A stretch of 64,000 bases of DNA from an uncultured Amylibacter sp. (GCA_943846615.1 OX044354.1:1257001-1321000); one strand, 5' to 3'. Shown: positions 1-8,620, numbered from the stretch's first letter. Notes: generated by a model not told the origin, from the sequence alone. Translations and numbers: made by a program.

Positions 1-355
1 CGGGCATGTAGGCCTCTGCCGGTAGCATGTCGAATGCCTTGGCGACGTTCAGGTCTGTGTCAGCGATGATTGGGAAACCAGCGTTTGCGCCGGAAACCTG
101 TTCGATGTCTGATTTCCATTTTTTGTGGTCTTCAACACCGTCGATGGAAATGCCCATCACTTTGGTGTCGCGTGCGGCCCATTCATCAGCCAGCTGTGCA
201 ACCGCGCCGAATTCGGTGGTGCAAACAGGTGTGAAATCTTTGGGGTGTGAAAAGAGGATTGCCCACTTTCCATCCAACCAATCGTGCAGGTCAAATGTGC
301 CTAAATCGGTTTCTACGTTAAGGTTTGGTACTGTGTCGTTGATGCGTAATGCCAT
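1..355 (-). CDS. 1-Cys peroxiredoxin (Prx6 type), 3' part missing
   Basis: Thiol peroxidase that reduces hydrogen peroxide and organic peroxides, cytosolic. The 118 visible N-terminal residues contain the peroxiredoxin active-site stretch HPKDFTPVCTTEF with the peroxidatic Cys at residue 45. The HPKDFTPVC form is typical of the Prx6/1-Cys subgroup. The start is the ATG at 353-355, preceded on the minus strand by an AGGAG ribosome site about 9 nt away. The gene runs off the left edge, so its C-terminal half is not visible. Family assignment is firm; the subgroup is inferred from the motif. Confidence 0.93.
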   Translation of the reverse strand, partial: MALRINDTVPNLNVETDLGTFDLHDWLDGKWAILFSHPKDFTPVCTTEFGAVAQLADEWAARDTKVMGISIDGVEDHKKWKSDIEQVSGANAGFPIIADTDLNVAKAFDMLPAEAYMP

Positions 356-360
356 GGGGG

Positions 361-639
361 AGACTCCTATATTGAGCAATAAAACTATCAGGCCTTGAAG
401 CGAGGTCAAACGAATAGGCAACGCCAAGCTGTGTAAATTGTCGCGCCTCCGAAATCGTGCCAAAAACCTGTGCCACCCGCAATCGGTATGATTTTCAAGT
501 AAATATAGTGATATACGTCACATTTATTGGATTTTTTATTTGATCGGTTGAAAAGTACATTCCAATATCAACCTGAAATACATAGCAAAAGATAGTTCTT
601 TACTTTGTTTTTCTTCTTAAACTTACACAGGGGAATACA
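361..639. other. intergenic region between peroxiredoxin and tail-collar gene
   Basis: About 280 nt without a credible gene. The right half is AT-rich and probably carries the promoters of the divergent genes. The only distinct element I see is a Crp-like palindrome at 507-522, listed separately. Confidence 0.5.
507..522. promoter_or_regulatory. Crp-like palindromic site AGTGA-N6-TCACA
   Basis: The sequence AGTGATATACGTCACA fits the GTGA-N6-TCAC pattern recognised by Crp-type regulators. It lies 118 nt before the tail-collar gene. The same pattern occurs in front of the Crp-family gene at 59977, whose recognition helix carries the R-E-x-x-x-R residues that read GTGA in E. coli CRP. Binding is inferred from the pattern only. 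Confidence 0.45.
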
Positions 640-1260
640 ATGAAAATTTTAAAACGCATTTCTTCTTTAGCTTGCTCAATTGCTACAGCCGCTACGATGA
701 CCGCCGCACCCGCACAGGCCCAAGCAGAACCATTTATCGGACAAATTATGTATTTTGGCGGAAATTTTTGCCCACGTGGCTGGGCGGCAGCGAATGGCCA
801 GCTACTCCCAATTGCTCAAAACAGCGCTGTATTTTCCCTTTTGGGAACGATGTATGGTGGTGATGGAAGAACTACATTTGCGCTGCCAGATTTACGTGGC
901 AGATCAGCAGTAAATGTTGGTACTGGTCCAGGTTTGAGTAACGTTACTTGGGGTCAACGGAAGGGCTCTGAAACTTTCTCCATTACTTCGCCCAATCAAT
1001 TGCCAAGCCATAACCATATGGTCAACGCGACAAACGCGACTGCGAATAAAAATGGCCCAGGTACAGATTTCCTTTCTGTGCCCAACACACCGGGCTTGGA
1101 TATTTACCACGAAGGTGCACCAACACCACAGCAAGAACGCCAGATGGATCCCGGTATGATTGCCAACACGGGTGGAAGTGCTCCGATATCGCATACAAGC
1201 CCTACTTTGGGTATCCAAACGTGTATCGCACTACAAGGTATTTTCCCTTCTCGTAGCTAA
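640..1260 (+). CDS. secreted phage-tail-collar-domain protein
   Basis: A 206-residue protein with a clear Sec signal peptide (basic start, hydrophobic core, AxA-type cleavage near residue 29). The mature part opens with the tail-collar pattern: GQIMYFGGNFCPRGW, then NGQLLPI, LLGTMYGGDGRTTFALPDLRGR and LPSHNH. In phage tail fibres and in microcystin-dependent (MdpB-like) proteins this domain is a short fibre-tip/collar fold. Here it is exported, with no phage gene beside it, so a surface or extracellular adhesive role is possible but unproven. ATG start follows GGGGAATACA. It stands alone between divergent peroxiredoxin and the downstream aldehyde dehydrogenase. Confidence 0.85.
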   Translation: MKILKRISSLACSIATAATMTAAPAQAQAEPFIGQIMYFGGNFCPRGWAAANGQLLPIAQNSAVFSLLGTMYGGDGRTTFALPDLRGRSAVNVGTGPGLSNVTWGQRKGSETFSITSPNQLPSHNHMVNATNATANKNGPGTDFLSVPNTPGLDIYHEGAPTPQQERQMDPGMIANTGGSAPISHTSPTLGIQTCIALQGIFPSRS

Positions 1261-1305
1261 AACTGCGAATAGTGAACCCTTTTGAACGCGGCGTGTCGAT
1301 TTTGT

Positions 1306-1379
1306 TATAGAATTGCGTCGCGTTCATTCTTGCCATTTCACTGTACCAATGTCAGTTTCACCATGAAATCAATTCTATA
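1306..1379 (+). promoter_or_regulatory. long inverted-repeat leader of the aldehyde dehydrogenase gene
   Basis: Perfect 10-bp arms TATAGAATTG (1306-1315) and CAATTCTATA (1370-1379) enclose 54 nt. A nested pair ATTTCA / TGAAAT (1335-1340 and 1364-1369) lies inside. The right arm ends where the ribosome site AGGTG begins, 8 nt before the ATG at 1388. It could be a structured RNA leader or a looped operator; the sequence does not decide. Confidence 0.4.
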
Positions 1380-1387
1380 GGTGAATC

Positions 1388-2821
1388 ATGTTAGACAGAC
1401 GTCAGTTTTATATTAGTGGCGAATGGGTCAACCCCGCAAAGGCGAATGACCATAATGTCATTAACCCCGCGACAGAAGAGGCATTTGCAACCATTTCGCT
1501 GGGCGGCCAAGCCGACACGGATGCCGCAGTAGCATCCGCACGCAAAGCGTTTGGCACGTGGCAACATTCCAGCAAGGCGGAACGCATTGCGTTGTTGAAA
1601 TCCATTCAAACAGAATATGCCAAGCGCGAAGAAGATGTGGCGCAGGCAACATCGTTGGAAATGGGTGCACCGATTACATTGTCACGTACGCAACAGGTAG
1701 GTTGTGGTACCGGGCACATTCAGAAATTCATCGACTCTCTGGAAAAGTTTGAATTCGAAGAAGAGATTGAGGGTTTCCCGACAGAGAAGATCATCAAAGA
1801 GCCGATCGGTGTGGCGGGTTTGATCACGCCGTGGAATTGGCCGATGAACCAGATTTTCCTAAAGGTCATTCCTGCGATTGCAGCGGGTTCAACATGTGTT
1901 TTGAAACCATCCGAGGAATCGCCGTTGTCGGCGATGGTGTTTGCGGAAATCATGCATGATGCGGGTGTTCCAGCGGGTGTGTTTAACCTGATCAATGGTG
2001 ATGGTGTTGGCGTTGGATCACAGATGTCCGCACATAAAGACATCGATATGATTTCCTTTACGGGTTCAACACGCGCGGGTTCCCTGATTTCCAAAGCGGC
2101 GTCTGATACGGTGAAACGTGTGACGTTGGAATTGGGTGGCAAAGGCGCGAATATCGTGTTTGCCGATGCGGATGACAAAGCGGTTAAACGCGGTACGATG
2201 CACGTTTTCAATAACTCTGGTCAGAGCTGTAACGCGCCGACGCGGATGATAGTTGAGCGTTCGATTTATGACGAGGCCGTCGAAATTGCGGCGGCGACCG
2301 CCGAGAAGCATGGCGTTGGCGATCCTGCGGTTGAGGGCCCACACATGGGCGCGATGGTATCCGAGGCGCATTACAACAAAGTGCAAAGCATGATCGAAGC
2401 GGGCATCAAAGAAGGTGCGCGTTTGGTTGCGGGTGGTTTGGGCCGCCCCGAAGGCATGAACAAAGGTTTCTTTGTTCGTCCGACGGTATTTGCCGATGTG
2501 ACGAATGACATGACTGTTGGTCGCGATGAAATTTTCGGGCCAGTGATGGTTATGATGCCGTTTGATGACGAAGAGCATGCATATGAATTGGCGAATGACA
2601 CGGATTACGGTTTAACAGATTACGTTCAGACCCAAGATGCCGACAAAGCGAAGCGTGCGGCGCGTGCCATGCGTGCGGGCATGATCCGTATTAACGGTGA
2701 CGGCGGCGCGGCACCATCGCCATTTGGTGGCTACAAGCAATCGGGTAACGGGCGCGAAGGTGGCAAATGGGGTATCGAGGATTTCTGTGAAATCAAACAT
2801 ATCACAGGTTGGACATCTTGA
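1388..2821 (+). CDS. NAD(P)-dependent aldehyde dehydrogenase family protein
   Basis: Oxidises an aldehyde to the acid with NAD(P)+, cytosolic. The 477 residues show the full family set: the PWNWPMNQ cofactor/oxyanion segment (about 148-155), LKPSEESP (Lys173), the SFTGST loop, the general-base Glu248 in LELGGKGANIV and the nucleophile Cys281 in NNSGQSCNAPT, then EIFGPV and the C-terminal SPFGGYKQSGNGRE motif. Substrate cannot be told from sequence. It is monocistronic, with an inverted-repeat leader in front and an intrinsic terminator directly after the stop. Confidence 0.95.
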   Translation: MLDRRQFYISGEWVNPAKANDHNVINPATEEAFATISLGGQADTDAAVASARKAFGTWQHSSKAERIALLKSIQTEYAKREEDVAQATSLEMGAPITLSRTQQVGCGTGHIQKFIDSLEKFEFEEEIEGFPTEKIIKEPIGVAGLITPWNWPMNQIFLKVIPAIAAGSTCVLKPSEESPLSAMVFAEIMHDAGVPAGVFNLINGDGVGVGSQMSAHKDIDMISFTGSTRAGSLISKAASDTVKRVTLELGGKGANIVFADADDKAVKRGTMHVFNNSGQSCNAPTRMIVERSIYDEAVEIAAATAEKHGVGDPAVEGPHMGAMVSEAHYNKVQSMIEAGIKEGARLVAGGLGRPEGMNKGFFVRPTVFADVTNDMTVGRDEIFGPVMVMMPFDDEEHAYELANDTDYGLTDYVQTQDADKAKRAARAMRAGMIRINGDGGAAPSPFGGYKQSGNGREGGKWGIEDFCEIKHITGWTS

Positions 2822-2848
2822 TTTAACCAACAAAAATGATCACATTAT

Positions 2849-2879
2849 AAAGGCGTCCATTTGGGCGCCTTTATTTTTT
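2849..2879 (+). terminator. intrinsic terminator after aldehyde dehydrogenase
   Basis: Stem AAAGGCG (2849-2855) pairs with CGCCTTT (2866-2872) across a 10-nt loop and is followed by a T-rich run. It lies between the stop at 2821 and the next start at 2891, and argues against any start of the next gene upstream of it. Confidence 0.85.
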
Positions 2880-2890
2880 GGAGCTTTGGT

Positions 2891-4060
2891 ATGAAATTGA
2901 TTTCTTCTTTGACTGTAGCGGTGGCGTTGACATTGGGTGGTGCGGCGCATGCGAAATGTGGTGGGAATTTTAACACGTTTGTTAAGGGGTTGAAGAAGGA
3001 AGCGCGTGCGAATGGGTTTTCGAAATCGGATGCGGATAAGTTTTTTGCGAACGTAAAGGCCGACGGTAAGGTTTTGAAACTGGATCGCTCACAGGCCGTG
3101 TTTCGCCAGAACTTTAGCCAATTCGCGGGGCGTGTGGTTTCATCGAACCGTTTGAAAGTTGGTGCATCCAAGCGGAAGCAGTTTAATAGCGCGTTTAAAA
3201 AGGCAGAGGCCAATTACGGCATCCCTGCCCCAGTGTTGTTGGCGTTTTGGGCGATGGAAACGGATTTTGGGGCCAATCAGGGCGGGTTTAATACACTGAA
3301 CGCGCTGGCGACATTGGCGCATGATTGCCGCCGTCCGAACCTGTTCCGCCCACAGATTTTCGCGGCGATGGGATTGTGGAAGAAGGGTACGTTTAGCCCG
3401 ACGAAATCCAAGGGCGCATGGGCCGGCGAAATTGGCATGGTTCAGATGTTGCCCGAAGATGTTTTGAATAACGGCGTTGATGGTGACGGTGATGGGCGCG
3501 TTGATTTGGTGCGTTCGGCACCCGATGCGATTTTGACCAGTGCGAAGGTTTTGAAAAGCCATGGTTGGAACAAAGGCCAGCCGTGGATGGTAGAGGTTTC
3601 TGTGCCGTCGAATTTGGATTGGTCGAAAACTGGGTTGGGGAAACCGCAGAAGGTTTCGGCGTGGCAAAAGCAGGGTGTGAAATTGCGTGGTAAGGCATCC
3701 AGCAAGTACAATGCATCGTTGTTGTTGCCAGAGGGCCGCAAGGGGCCAGCGTTTTTGGTGTTTGATAACTTTGACGTATATTTCAAATGGAACAAATCGT
3801 TGGTGAATGTGACTTCGGCAGCGTATTTCGCGACGCGTTTGAATGGCGCGCCACGGTTTAATGCGGGTAGCCCCGATGCGCCGTTGTCAGGTGCGGATAT
3901 GGTGAAATTGCAGAAGAAGCTGAAGGCCCGTGGGCATGATGTGGGTAAGGTTGATGGGATTTTAGGGGCGAAAACCCGCGCGGCGGTTCAGAAGGAACAG
4001 AAGCGTGTGGGCTTGCCTGCGGATGCTTGGCCGACGAAGGCGTTGATTGGGAAGTTGTAG
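2891..4060 (+). CDS. periplasmic lytic murein transglycosylase, MltB type (SLT_2) with peptidoglycan-binding domain
   Basis: Cleaves the MurNAc-GlcNAc bond of peptidoglycan to a 1,6-anhydro product. The start chosen is ATG 2891 (389 aa): it has GGAG 7 nt upstream and begins a signal peptide MKLISSLTVAVALTLGGAAHA; a longer frame would overlap the terminator. The catalytic Glu lies in LLAFWAMETDFGANQGG, followed by the MltB pattern GAWAGEIGMVQMLPEDV. The last about 70 residues (MVKLQKKLKARGHDVGKVDG) are a PG_binding_1 repeat. A paralogue of the same layout lies at 38831-40063. The next gene follows after only 3 nt. Confidence 0.92.
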   Translation: MKLISSLTVAVALTLGGAAHAKCGGNFNTFVKGLKKEARANGFSKSDADKFFANVKADGKVLKLDRSQAVFRQNFSQFAGRVVSSNRLKVGASKRKQFNSAFKKAEANYGIPAPVLLAFWAMETDFGANQGGFNTLNALATLAHDCRRPNLFRPQIFAAMGLWKKGTFSPTKSKGAWAGEIGMVQMLPEDVLNNGVDGDGDGRVDLVRSAPDAILTSAKVLKSHGWNKGQPWMVEVSVPSNLDWSKTGLGKPQKVSAWQKQGVKLRGKASSKYNASLLLPEGRKGPAFLVFDNFDVYFKWNKSLVNVTSAAYFATRLNGAPRFNAGSPDAPLSGADMVKLQKKLKARGHDVGKVDGILGAKTRAAVQKEQKRVGLPADAWPTKALIGKL

Positions 4061-4063
4061 GTA

Positions 4064-4720
4064 ATGGCCGAAGAAGAGTCAGTCAAGTTCAGTTTCTTAG
4101 ACTATACGTCTATTACGCTTAGAGCCGTCCCATTTCCGAAAGTCACATGGCTTTTCGTAATCGTGGCTTCCTTCGCTGTTTTTAAGTTGCAAGAAAACTA
4201 TAACTGGGGTGTTTTGGGTAAAACATTCCATCCTTTTGTTGTTGCCTTCACATTTTATTGTATTTCCAACGGACTACTATATTCAGAAACGGGCGAAAAA
4301 AGGCTAAAAGATGTTTTAAGAAGGCCAGCTTTATCGGTAATCAATTTGTCAGCATATTGCTTCTTTTTACTGGTATTATACATAAACAATCCGTTCATAT
4401 GCATACAACTGGCGTCTCTACTCCCGAGTATGAAATTTTTGGTGCTAATCTTGCACAAAGATGTTCACTTTTTAAAAAAATTCTATCCGCGACTAAATGG
4501 GTTAACCAAGGTAGTCGATGTGTATGCTTTGGCAAAAATTAGTGCCGCATTTCATGTCGCAAACTTCTGCTTTCTTCAATACTTGGCTTTTGTGGTAGAA
4601 CCCAACGATTGGCCAAAATACTTAATAGCATGGTTTCCAATTTACTATTTTCTAACTCACTTTTTCCAATGCTTTTACGTCGCATATTACGTTATGAAAC
4701 GTATCGAGTTACGCCCCTAA
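4064..4720 (+). CDS. unrecognised AT-rich multi-span membrane protein
   Basis: I do not recognise this 218-residue protein. It has an N-terminal cytosolic-looking stretch followed by several hydrophobic segments, a basic stretch (KRLKDVLRR) between spans, and many aromatic residues (Phe, Tyr). Base and codon use differ from the neighbours: AT-rich, with AGA/AGG, ATA and CTA codons that are rare around it, which suggests transfer from another source. It starts 3 nt after the lytic transglycosylase stop and its own stop overlaps the stop of smc on the other strand (4717-4720). No motif supports a function. Confidence 0.6.
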   Translation: MAEEESVKFSFLDYTSITLRAVPFPKVTWLFVIVASFAVFKLQENYNWGVLGKTFHPFVVAFTFYCISNGLLYSETGEKRLKDVLRRPALSVINLSAYCFFLLVLYINNPFICIQLASLLPSMKFLVLILHKDVHFLKKFYPRLNGLTKVVDVYALAKISAAFHVANFCFLQYLAFVVEPNDWPKYLIAWFPIYYFLTHFFQCFYVAYYVMKRIELRP

Positions 4721-7700
4721 TCAATCATCTCTTCCGCCGCTTGCAGATCAACTGACACCAGCTGGCTCACGCCCTGCTCTGCCATCGTAACCCCAAACAG
4801 GCGATCCATGCGGGCCATGGTTACGGCGTGGTGGGTGATGATCAGGAAACGGGTGTCTGTGGCGGCGATCATTTCGTCCAGCATGTCACAGAAACGGTTT
4901 ACGTTCGCGTCGTCCAGTGGGGCGTCGACCTCGTCCAGTACACAGATCGGGGCGGGGTTGGCCAAGAATACCGCGAAGATCAGCGCCAGTGCGGTTAGGG
5001 TTTGTTCGCCGCCTGATAGCAGGGATAAGGTGGAGAGTTTTTTGCCCGGTGGTTGGCACATGATTTCGAGGCCAGCCTCTAACGGGTCATCACTCTCGAC
5101 CAATACCAGATTTGCCTCGCCGCCGCCGAACAGGGTTTTGAAGAGGCGGGCGAAGTTTTTGTTTACTTCGTCGAAGGCCGTTAGCAGGCGTTCGCGGCCC
5201 TCTTTGTTTAATGCGGCGATGCCGATGCGCAGCTCTTTGATCGCTTCTTCAAGGTCTTCTTTCTCGACCACCAAATTATCGCGTTCTTCGTTCACTTCTT
5301 TCGCGTCTTCTTCGGCGCGTAGGTTTACGGCGCCCAGTGCGTCGCGTTGACGGCGTAATCGTGCGACGTCGTTTTCGATGACATCGGCGGGGGGCATTTT
5401 TTCGGGATCGGTTTCGAGGGTTTCAAGCAAACCTTCGGGCTCGATATTTAGGTCTTCGCGGATGCGATCGGCGGCGGTGGAAACCTGAATGATCGCGGCC
5501 TCTGATACCGCATCGGCGCGGGCGCGTTTTTCGCGGTTGTCGGATGCGCGGCGTTCGGAATCGCGTTCCTCTTGTTCCGCTTTGCGAAGATCGCTTTCGC
5601 CCACGGCCAATGTGTCGGATGCGGATTTCATGCGGGTTTCGGCGGTGTCGATTGCCTTGGATAATTCATCGCGTTTGGCGGTGATTTCATCGGGGGCTTG
5701 GTTCGCCTCTTTCAGCTCGATGGCTGATTGTTCTTTGCGTTCCGCCAGTTCGGCAATCCGTGTTTCGGCGGTGGACAGGCGGTGGCGCCAGCCTGAAACC
5801 TCTTGGATGATTTCTTGGCGGCGTTTTGTGCGTGCTTCGCCTTCGCGGCGTGTTTCGTCGAACATTGACCGTTTGGTCATCATTGTCATTCGCGCGGCTT
5901 CGACGGCGATTTTTGTGGCCTCGACGGCGTTGCGTGCCGCGTCCAGATCGCCCAGATCGGTGATGCCTTTTTGCGCCTCTTTCAATGCATCGGCGGCGGC
6001 GTGGGTTTCATCCTCTAATCTGGCCTGTGCCAGTTTTAGGTTTTCGACTTTGCCGACCAATTGGTCGCGATCAGCTTCGGCGCGGGACATTTGGCGGGTT
6101 GCGTTTGTGGCGGCGTCGTCGGCGGATTTACGCGCCGTGCGGGCGTCGCGATCCGCTTGGATCAAGTCCTGTAATGTGTGGTGGATGCGGTCGAAGTTTT
6201 CTTGACTGGCTTCGAGGCGTGAGGTGGCAAGGGCCAGTGTTTCGCGCAACTCTTCCAATCTGTTCATTTGTTGTAGGCGTAGGGCCGCGGCGGAGGGGGC
6301 GTCATCGCCGCCCTGTCGGAAACCGTCCCAGCGCCATAGATCGCCATCGGTAGACACAAGGCGTTGGCCCGGTTTTAGATCGGATTGAAGCCGTGCGCCA
6401 TCTGCGCGGGATACAACGCCGATTTGTGACAGGCGGCGGGATAAAACAGAGGGGGCATCGACGTGGGATGCCAATGGTTCTGTGCCATTTGGCAGGTCTG
6501 CGGATGCGGAATAATCGGGCATTTGCGCCCAGCCTGACAGGCCGTTTGCATCGACAACGGGTGCCTTTAGATCGTCGGCAAGGGCTGCGCCCAGTGCCGC
6601 CTCGTATCCTTTGGCCGCGCGGATGCTGTCCAATAATTGTTTGCCGTCGGCGCTGTCGCGCGCGATTACGCGTTCAAGGGCGGCCACTTCGGCGCGAAGG
6701 GCGTTTGCTTCGCCCTCAGATTCCGACAATGCGGCGCGTGCGTCGCTGTCTGCTGATTGGGCGGTTGAGCGTTGGCCTTCGATTTCGAGTAATTTTGCCT
6801 CTGCTTTCAACATCGCCTCTTGGGTGATTGCGCGGGTTGCGGTGGCTTGCTCATAGCGTTCGTTTGCTTCCTCTAGCCCCTCTTCGGCGGTGAGGACGTT
6901 GCCGACGGCGGCGTCTGATTCTGCTTGGCGTTTGTCTAGTACGGATTGAGCTTCGGCCAGAAGGCGATGTGCGGATTGGTGACGAGCGGATAGGCGTGCC
7001 GCATCTTCGGTCAGCTTGTCCAGCTCGCTTTCTTTTTCTTGCATGATGCCTGCGGCGTCACGTGCGGCGATGTTTGCCGAGCTGAGCTTTTCTTCGTGGC
7101 CTTGGGATGCCTTTTCGATTTGGTCTTGCTCCCAATCGAGGCGTTTGATGGTTTCTTCGGCGTCTTTGTTTAGGCCAGTTTCGCGATCGATGTCGTTGCC
7201 CAATTGTTCGATGCGCGATCGTAATGTTTCGATTTGGTCGCGTGCGCGTGCCTCTTGGTCTGCCAAGGTATCGCGTTGCACGGTTAAGCGTTGCACAACG
7301 GCGGAGGCAATTGCCTCTTCTTCGCGTAATGGCGGCACCTTACCCTCGGCCATTTCGCGGGCTTTTAGGGCTTGGGTTGCTTCGGTTTGGGCAGTTGCGG
7401 CGGCTTTGGTTGCGTTTGTTAGTTCGTCCGATGCGGCCTGACGTGCGACGTCTGCTTCGCGCCAGCGGCGGTATAATAACAGACCCTCGGATTGGCGCAG
7501 TTCTGTGCCGATTTCCCGGTAGCGTTTTGCTTGGCGGGCTTGACGGGCCAGTGAGCCGAGTTGGCTATCGAGTTGTTCGACGACATCATCGACACGGTTT
7601 AGGTTTGTTTCTGCGCCGCGCAGTTTAAGTTCTGCTTCGTGGCGGCGTTGGTAGAGGCCTGAAATGCCTGCCGCCTCTTCCAATACACGACGACGTGCCT

Positions 7701-8172
7701 TGGGTTTGGCATTGATCAATTCGGAGATTTGGCCTTGGCGAACCAGTGCAGGGGAATGTGCGCCCGTGGAGGCATCGGCGAAGAGCATTTGCACATCGCG
7801 GGCGCGGGTTTCTTTGCCGTTTGCTTTGTACGCCGAACCCACGTCGCGGGTGATGCGTCGGATGACTTCCAATACGTCCTGATCATTAAACGCGGCGGGG
7901 GCGAGGCGTTGGGTGTTGTCGATTAAAAGGGATACTTCGGCGTAATTGCGTTGTGGGCGCGATGCAGCGCCTGCGAAGATCACATCCTCCATGCCGCCAC
8001 CGCGCATTGCCTTGGGACGGTTTTCGCCCATGACCCAGCGAAGCGCCTCTAGCAGATTCGATTTACCACAGCCGTTGGGCCCGACGACCCCCGTCAGGCC
8101 ATCAGCAATCACCAGTTCCGTAGGGTCTACGAAACTTTTGAAACCTGTTAATCTGAGCTTACTGAACTGCAC
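4717..8172 (-). CDS. smc: chromosome segregation protein SMC
   Basis: ATPase of the bacterial condensin SMC-ScpAB, which organises and segregates the chromosome. The 1151 residues match the family length. Walker A GPNGCGKS at about 31-38 and MQFSKLRLTGFKSF start the head; long Glu/Ala/Arg-rich coiled coils flank a hinge roughly at 500-650. The C-terminal head has the signature LLSGGEQTLTAL, and Walker B ICVLDEVDAPLDD. The start is the ATG at 8172. It is transcribed away from the cobalamin block and meets the orphan membrane gene tail to tail with overlapping stop codons. scpA and scpB are not in this window. Confidence 0.97.
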   Translation of the reverse strand: MQFSKLRLTGFKSFVDPTELVIADGLTGVVGPNGCGKSNLLEALRWVMGENRPKAMRGGGMEDVIFAGAASRPQRNYAEVSLLIDNTQRLAPAAFNDQDVLEVIRRITRDVGSAYKANGKETRARDVQMLFADASTGAHSPALVRQGQISELINAKPKARRRVLEEAAGISGLYQRRHEAELKLRGAETNLNRVDDVVEQLDSQLGSLARQARQAKRYREIGTELRQSEGLLLYRRWREADVARQAASDELTNATKAAATAQTEATQALKAREMAEGKVPPLREEEAIASAVVQRLTVQRDTLADQEARARDQIETLRSRIEQLGNDIDRETGLNKDAEETIKRLDWEQDQIEKASQGHEEKLSSANIAARDAAGIMQEKESELDKLTEDAARLSARHQSAHRLLAEAQSVLDKRQAESDAAVGNVLTAEEGLEEANERYEQATATRAITQEAMLKAEAKLLEIEGQRSTAQSADSDARAALSESEGEANALRAEVAALERVIARDSADGKQLLDSIRAAKGYEAALGAALADDLKAPVVDANGLSGWAQMPDYSASADLPNGTEPLASHVDAPSVLSRRLSQIGVVSRADGARLQSDLKPGQRLVSTDGDLWRWDGFRQGGDDAPSAAALRLQQMNRLEELRETLALATSRLEASQENFDRIHHTLQDLIQADRDARTARKSADDAATNATRQMSRAEADRDQLVGKVENLKLAQARLEDETHAAADALKEAQKGITDLGDLDAARNAVEATKIAVEAARMTMMTKRSMFDETRREGEARTKRRQEIIQEVSGWRHRLSTAETRIAELAERKEQSAIELKEANQAPDEITAKRDELSKAIDTAETRMKSASDTLAVGESDLRKAEQEERDSERRASDNREKRARADAVSEAAIIQVSTAADRIREDLNIEPEGLLETLETDPEKMPPADVIENDVARLRRQRDALGAVNLRAEEDAKEVNEERDNLVVEKEDLEEAIKELRIGIAALNKEGRERLLTAFDEVNKNFARLFKTLFGGGEANLVLVESDDPLEAGLEIMCQPPGKKLSTLSLLSGGEQTLTALALIFAVFLANPAPICVLDEVDAPLDDANVNRFCDMLDEMIAATDTRFLIITHHAVTMARMDRLFGVTMAEQGVSQLVSVDLQAAEEMID

Positions 8173-8266
8173 GCAATTCGCCTTATGATTCTTATTTCAG
8201 TTAAATTCGGTGTTTCGGGGCCGTTGAGTCAACATAAAAACCCTGCATTTAGCGGTTTGGGCAGAG

Positions 8267-8275
8267 TTATCCACA
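8267..8275 (+). promoter_or_regulatory. perfect DnaA box TTATCCACA between smc and cbtB
   Basis: Exact match to the strong E. coli DnaA box in the intergenic region upstream of smc and of the riboswitch. A single box does not make an origin. A second exact copy (reverse strand) is at 35938-35946. Confidence 0.4.
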
Positions 8276-8379
8276 AGATATTGGCATATATAGGGGTGTC
8301 GGCCATGTCACAGGTGGCGGGAATGCTGTGGCGGTGGTCGGAATCACGCTTGCGTCACTGCGTATGAAAGTGCACAAAG

Positions 8380-8575
8380 GCAAGGCATGGTTCCCCGTAA
8401 GCATGTTTCAACATGTGGGGATCAAATGGGAATGCGGAGAGGGACGACCCAAAAGGGGCCCATAGCCGCGACCGCCCCCGCGACTGTATGCGGAGAGTGA
8501 CACCCGAATACCACTGGCGATACGCTGGGAAGGTGGGTGGAACGATCGATCCGTAAGTCAGGAAACCAGCCTTGC
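8380..8575 (+). ncRNA. cobalamin (adenosylcobalamin-type) riboswitch
   Basis: The leader of the cobalt uptake genes carries the aptamer marks: the P1 closing stem GCAAGGC (8380-8386) pairs exactly with GCCTTGC (8569-8575). In between lie a CCCCGCGACTGTATGCGG segment (the class hallmark is CCCCGCxACTGT), a GATACGCTGGGAAGGTGGG segment, and AAGTCAGGAAACCAGCC, the usual 3' B12-box end. A further hairpin (CCGTC-N6-GACGG, 8591-8606) lies just before the ribosome site GGTGAGGAG of cbtB, and could be the expression switch. High cobalamin is expected to turn the downstream operon off. Confidence 0.95.
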
Positions 8576-8620
8576 AGAACGTTAATCAGGCCGTCGGGGA
8601 TGACGGTGAGGAGAGATAAA

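Noticed and set aside
640-1260. Prophage remnant suggested by the tail-collar domain
   Set aside because: No integrase, capsid, terminase or other tail gene is nearby, and the protein has its own signal peptide.
5489-6205. 238-codon open frame antisense to smc, and similar long antisense frames in the SulP, dapE and rnr genes
   Set aside because: Amino acid composition is that of a reverse-strand shadow (Ser/Arg-rich), there is no ribosome site, and the sense gene is certain.
8267-8275. Replication origin at smc/cbtB
   Set aside because: Only one DnaA box, with no AT-rich unwinding element cluster and no dnaA, parAB or hemE neighbour.
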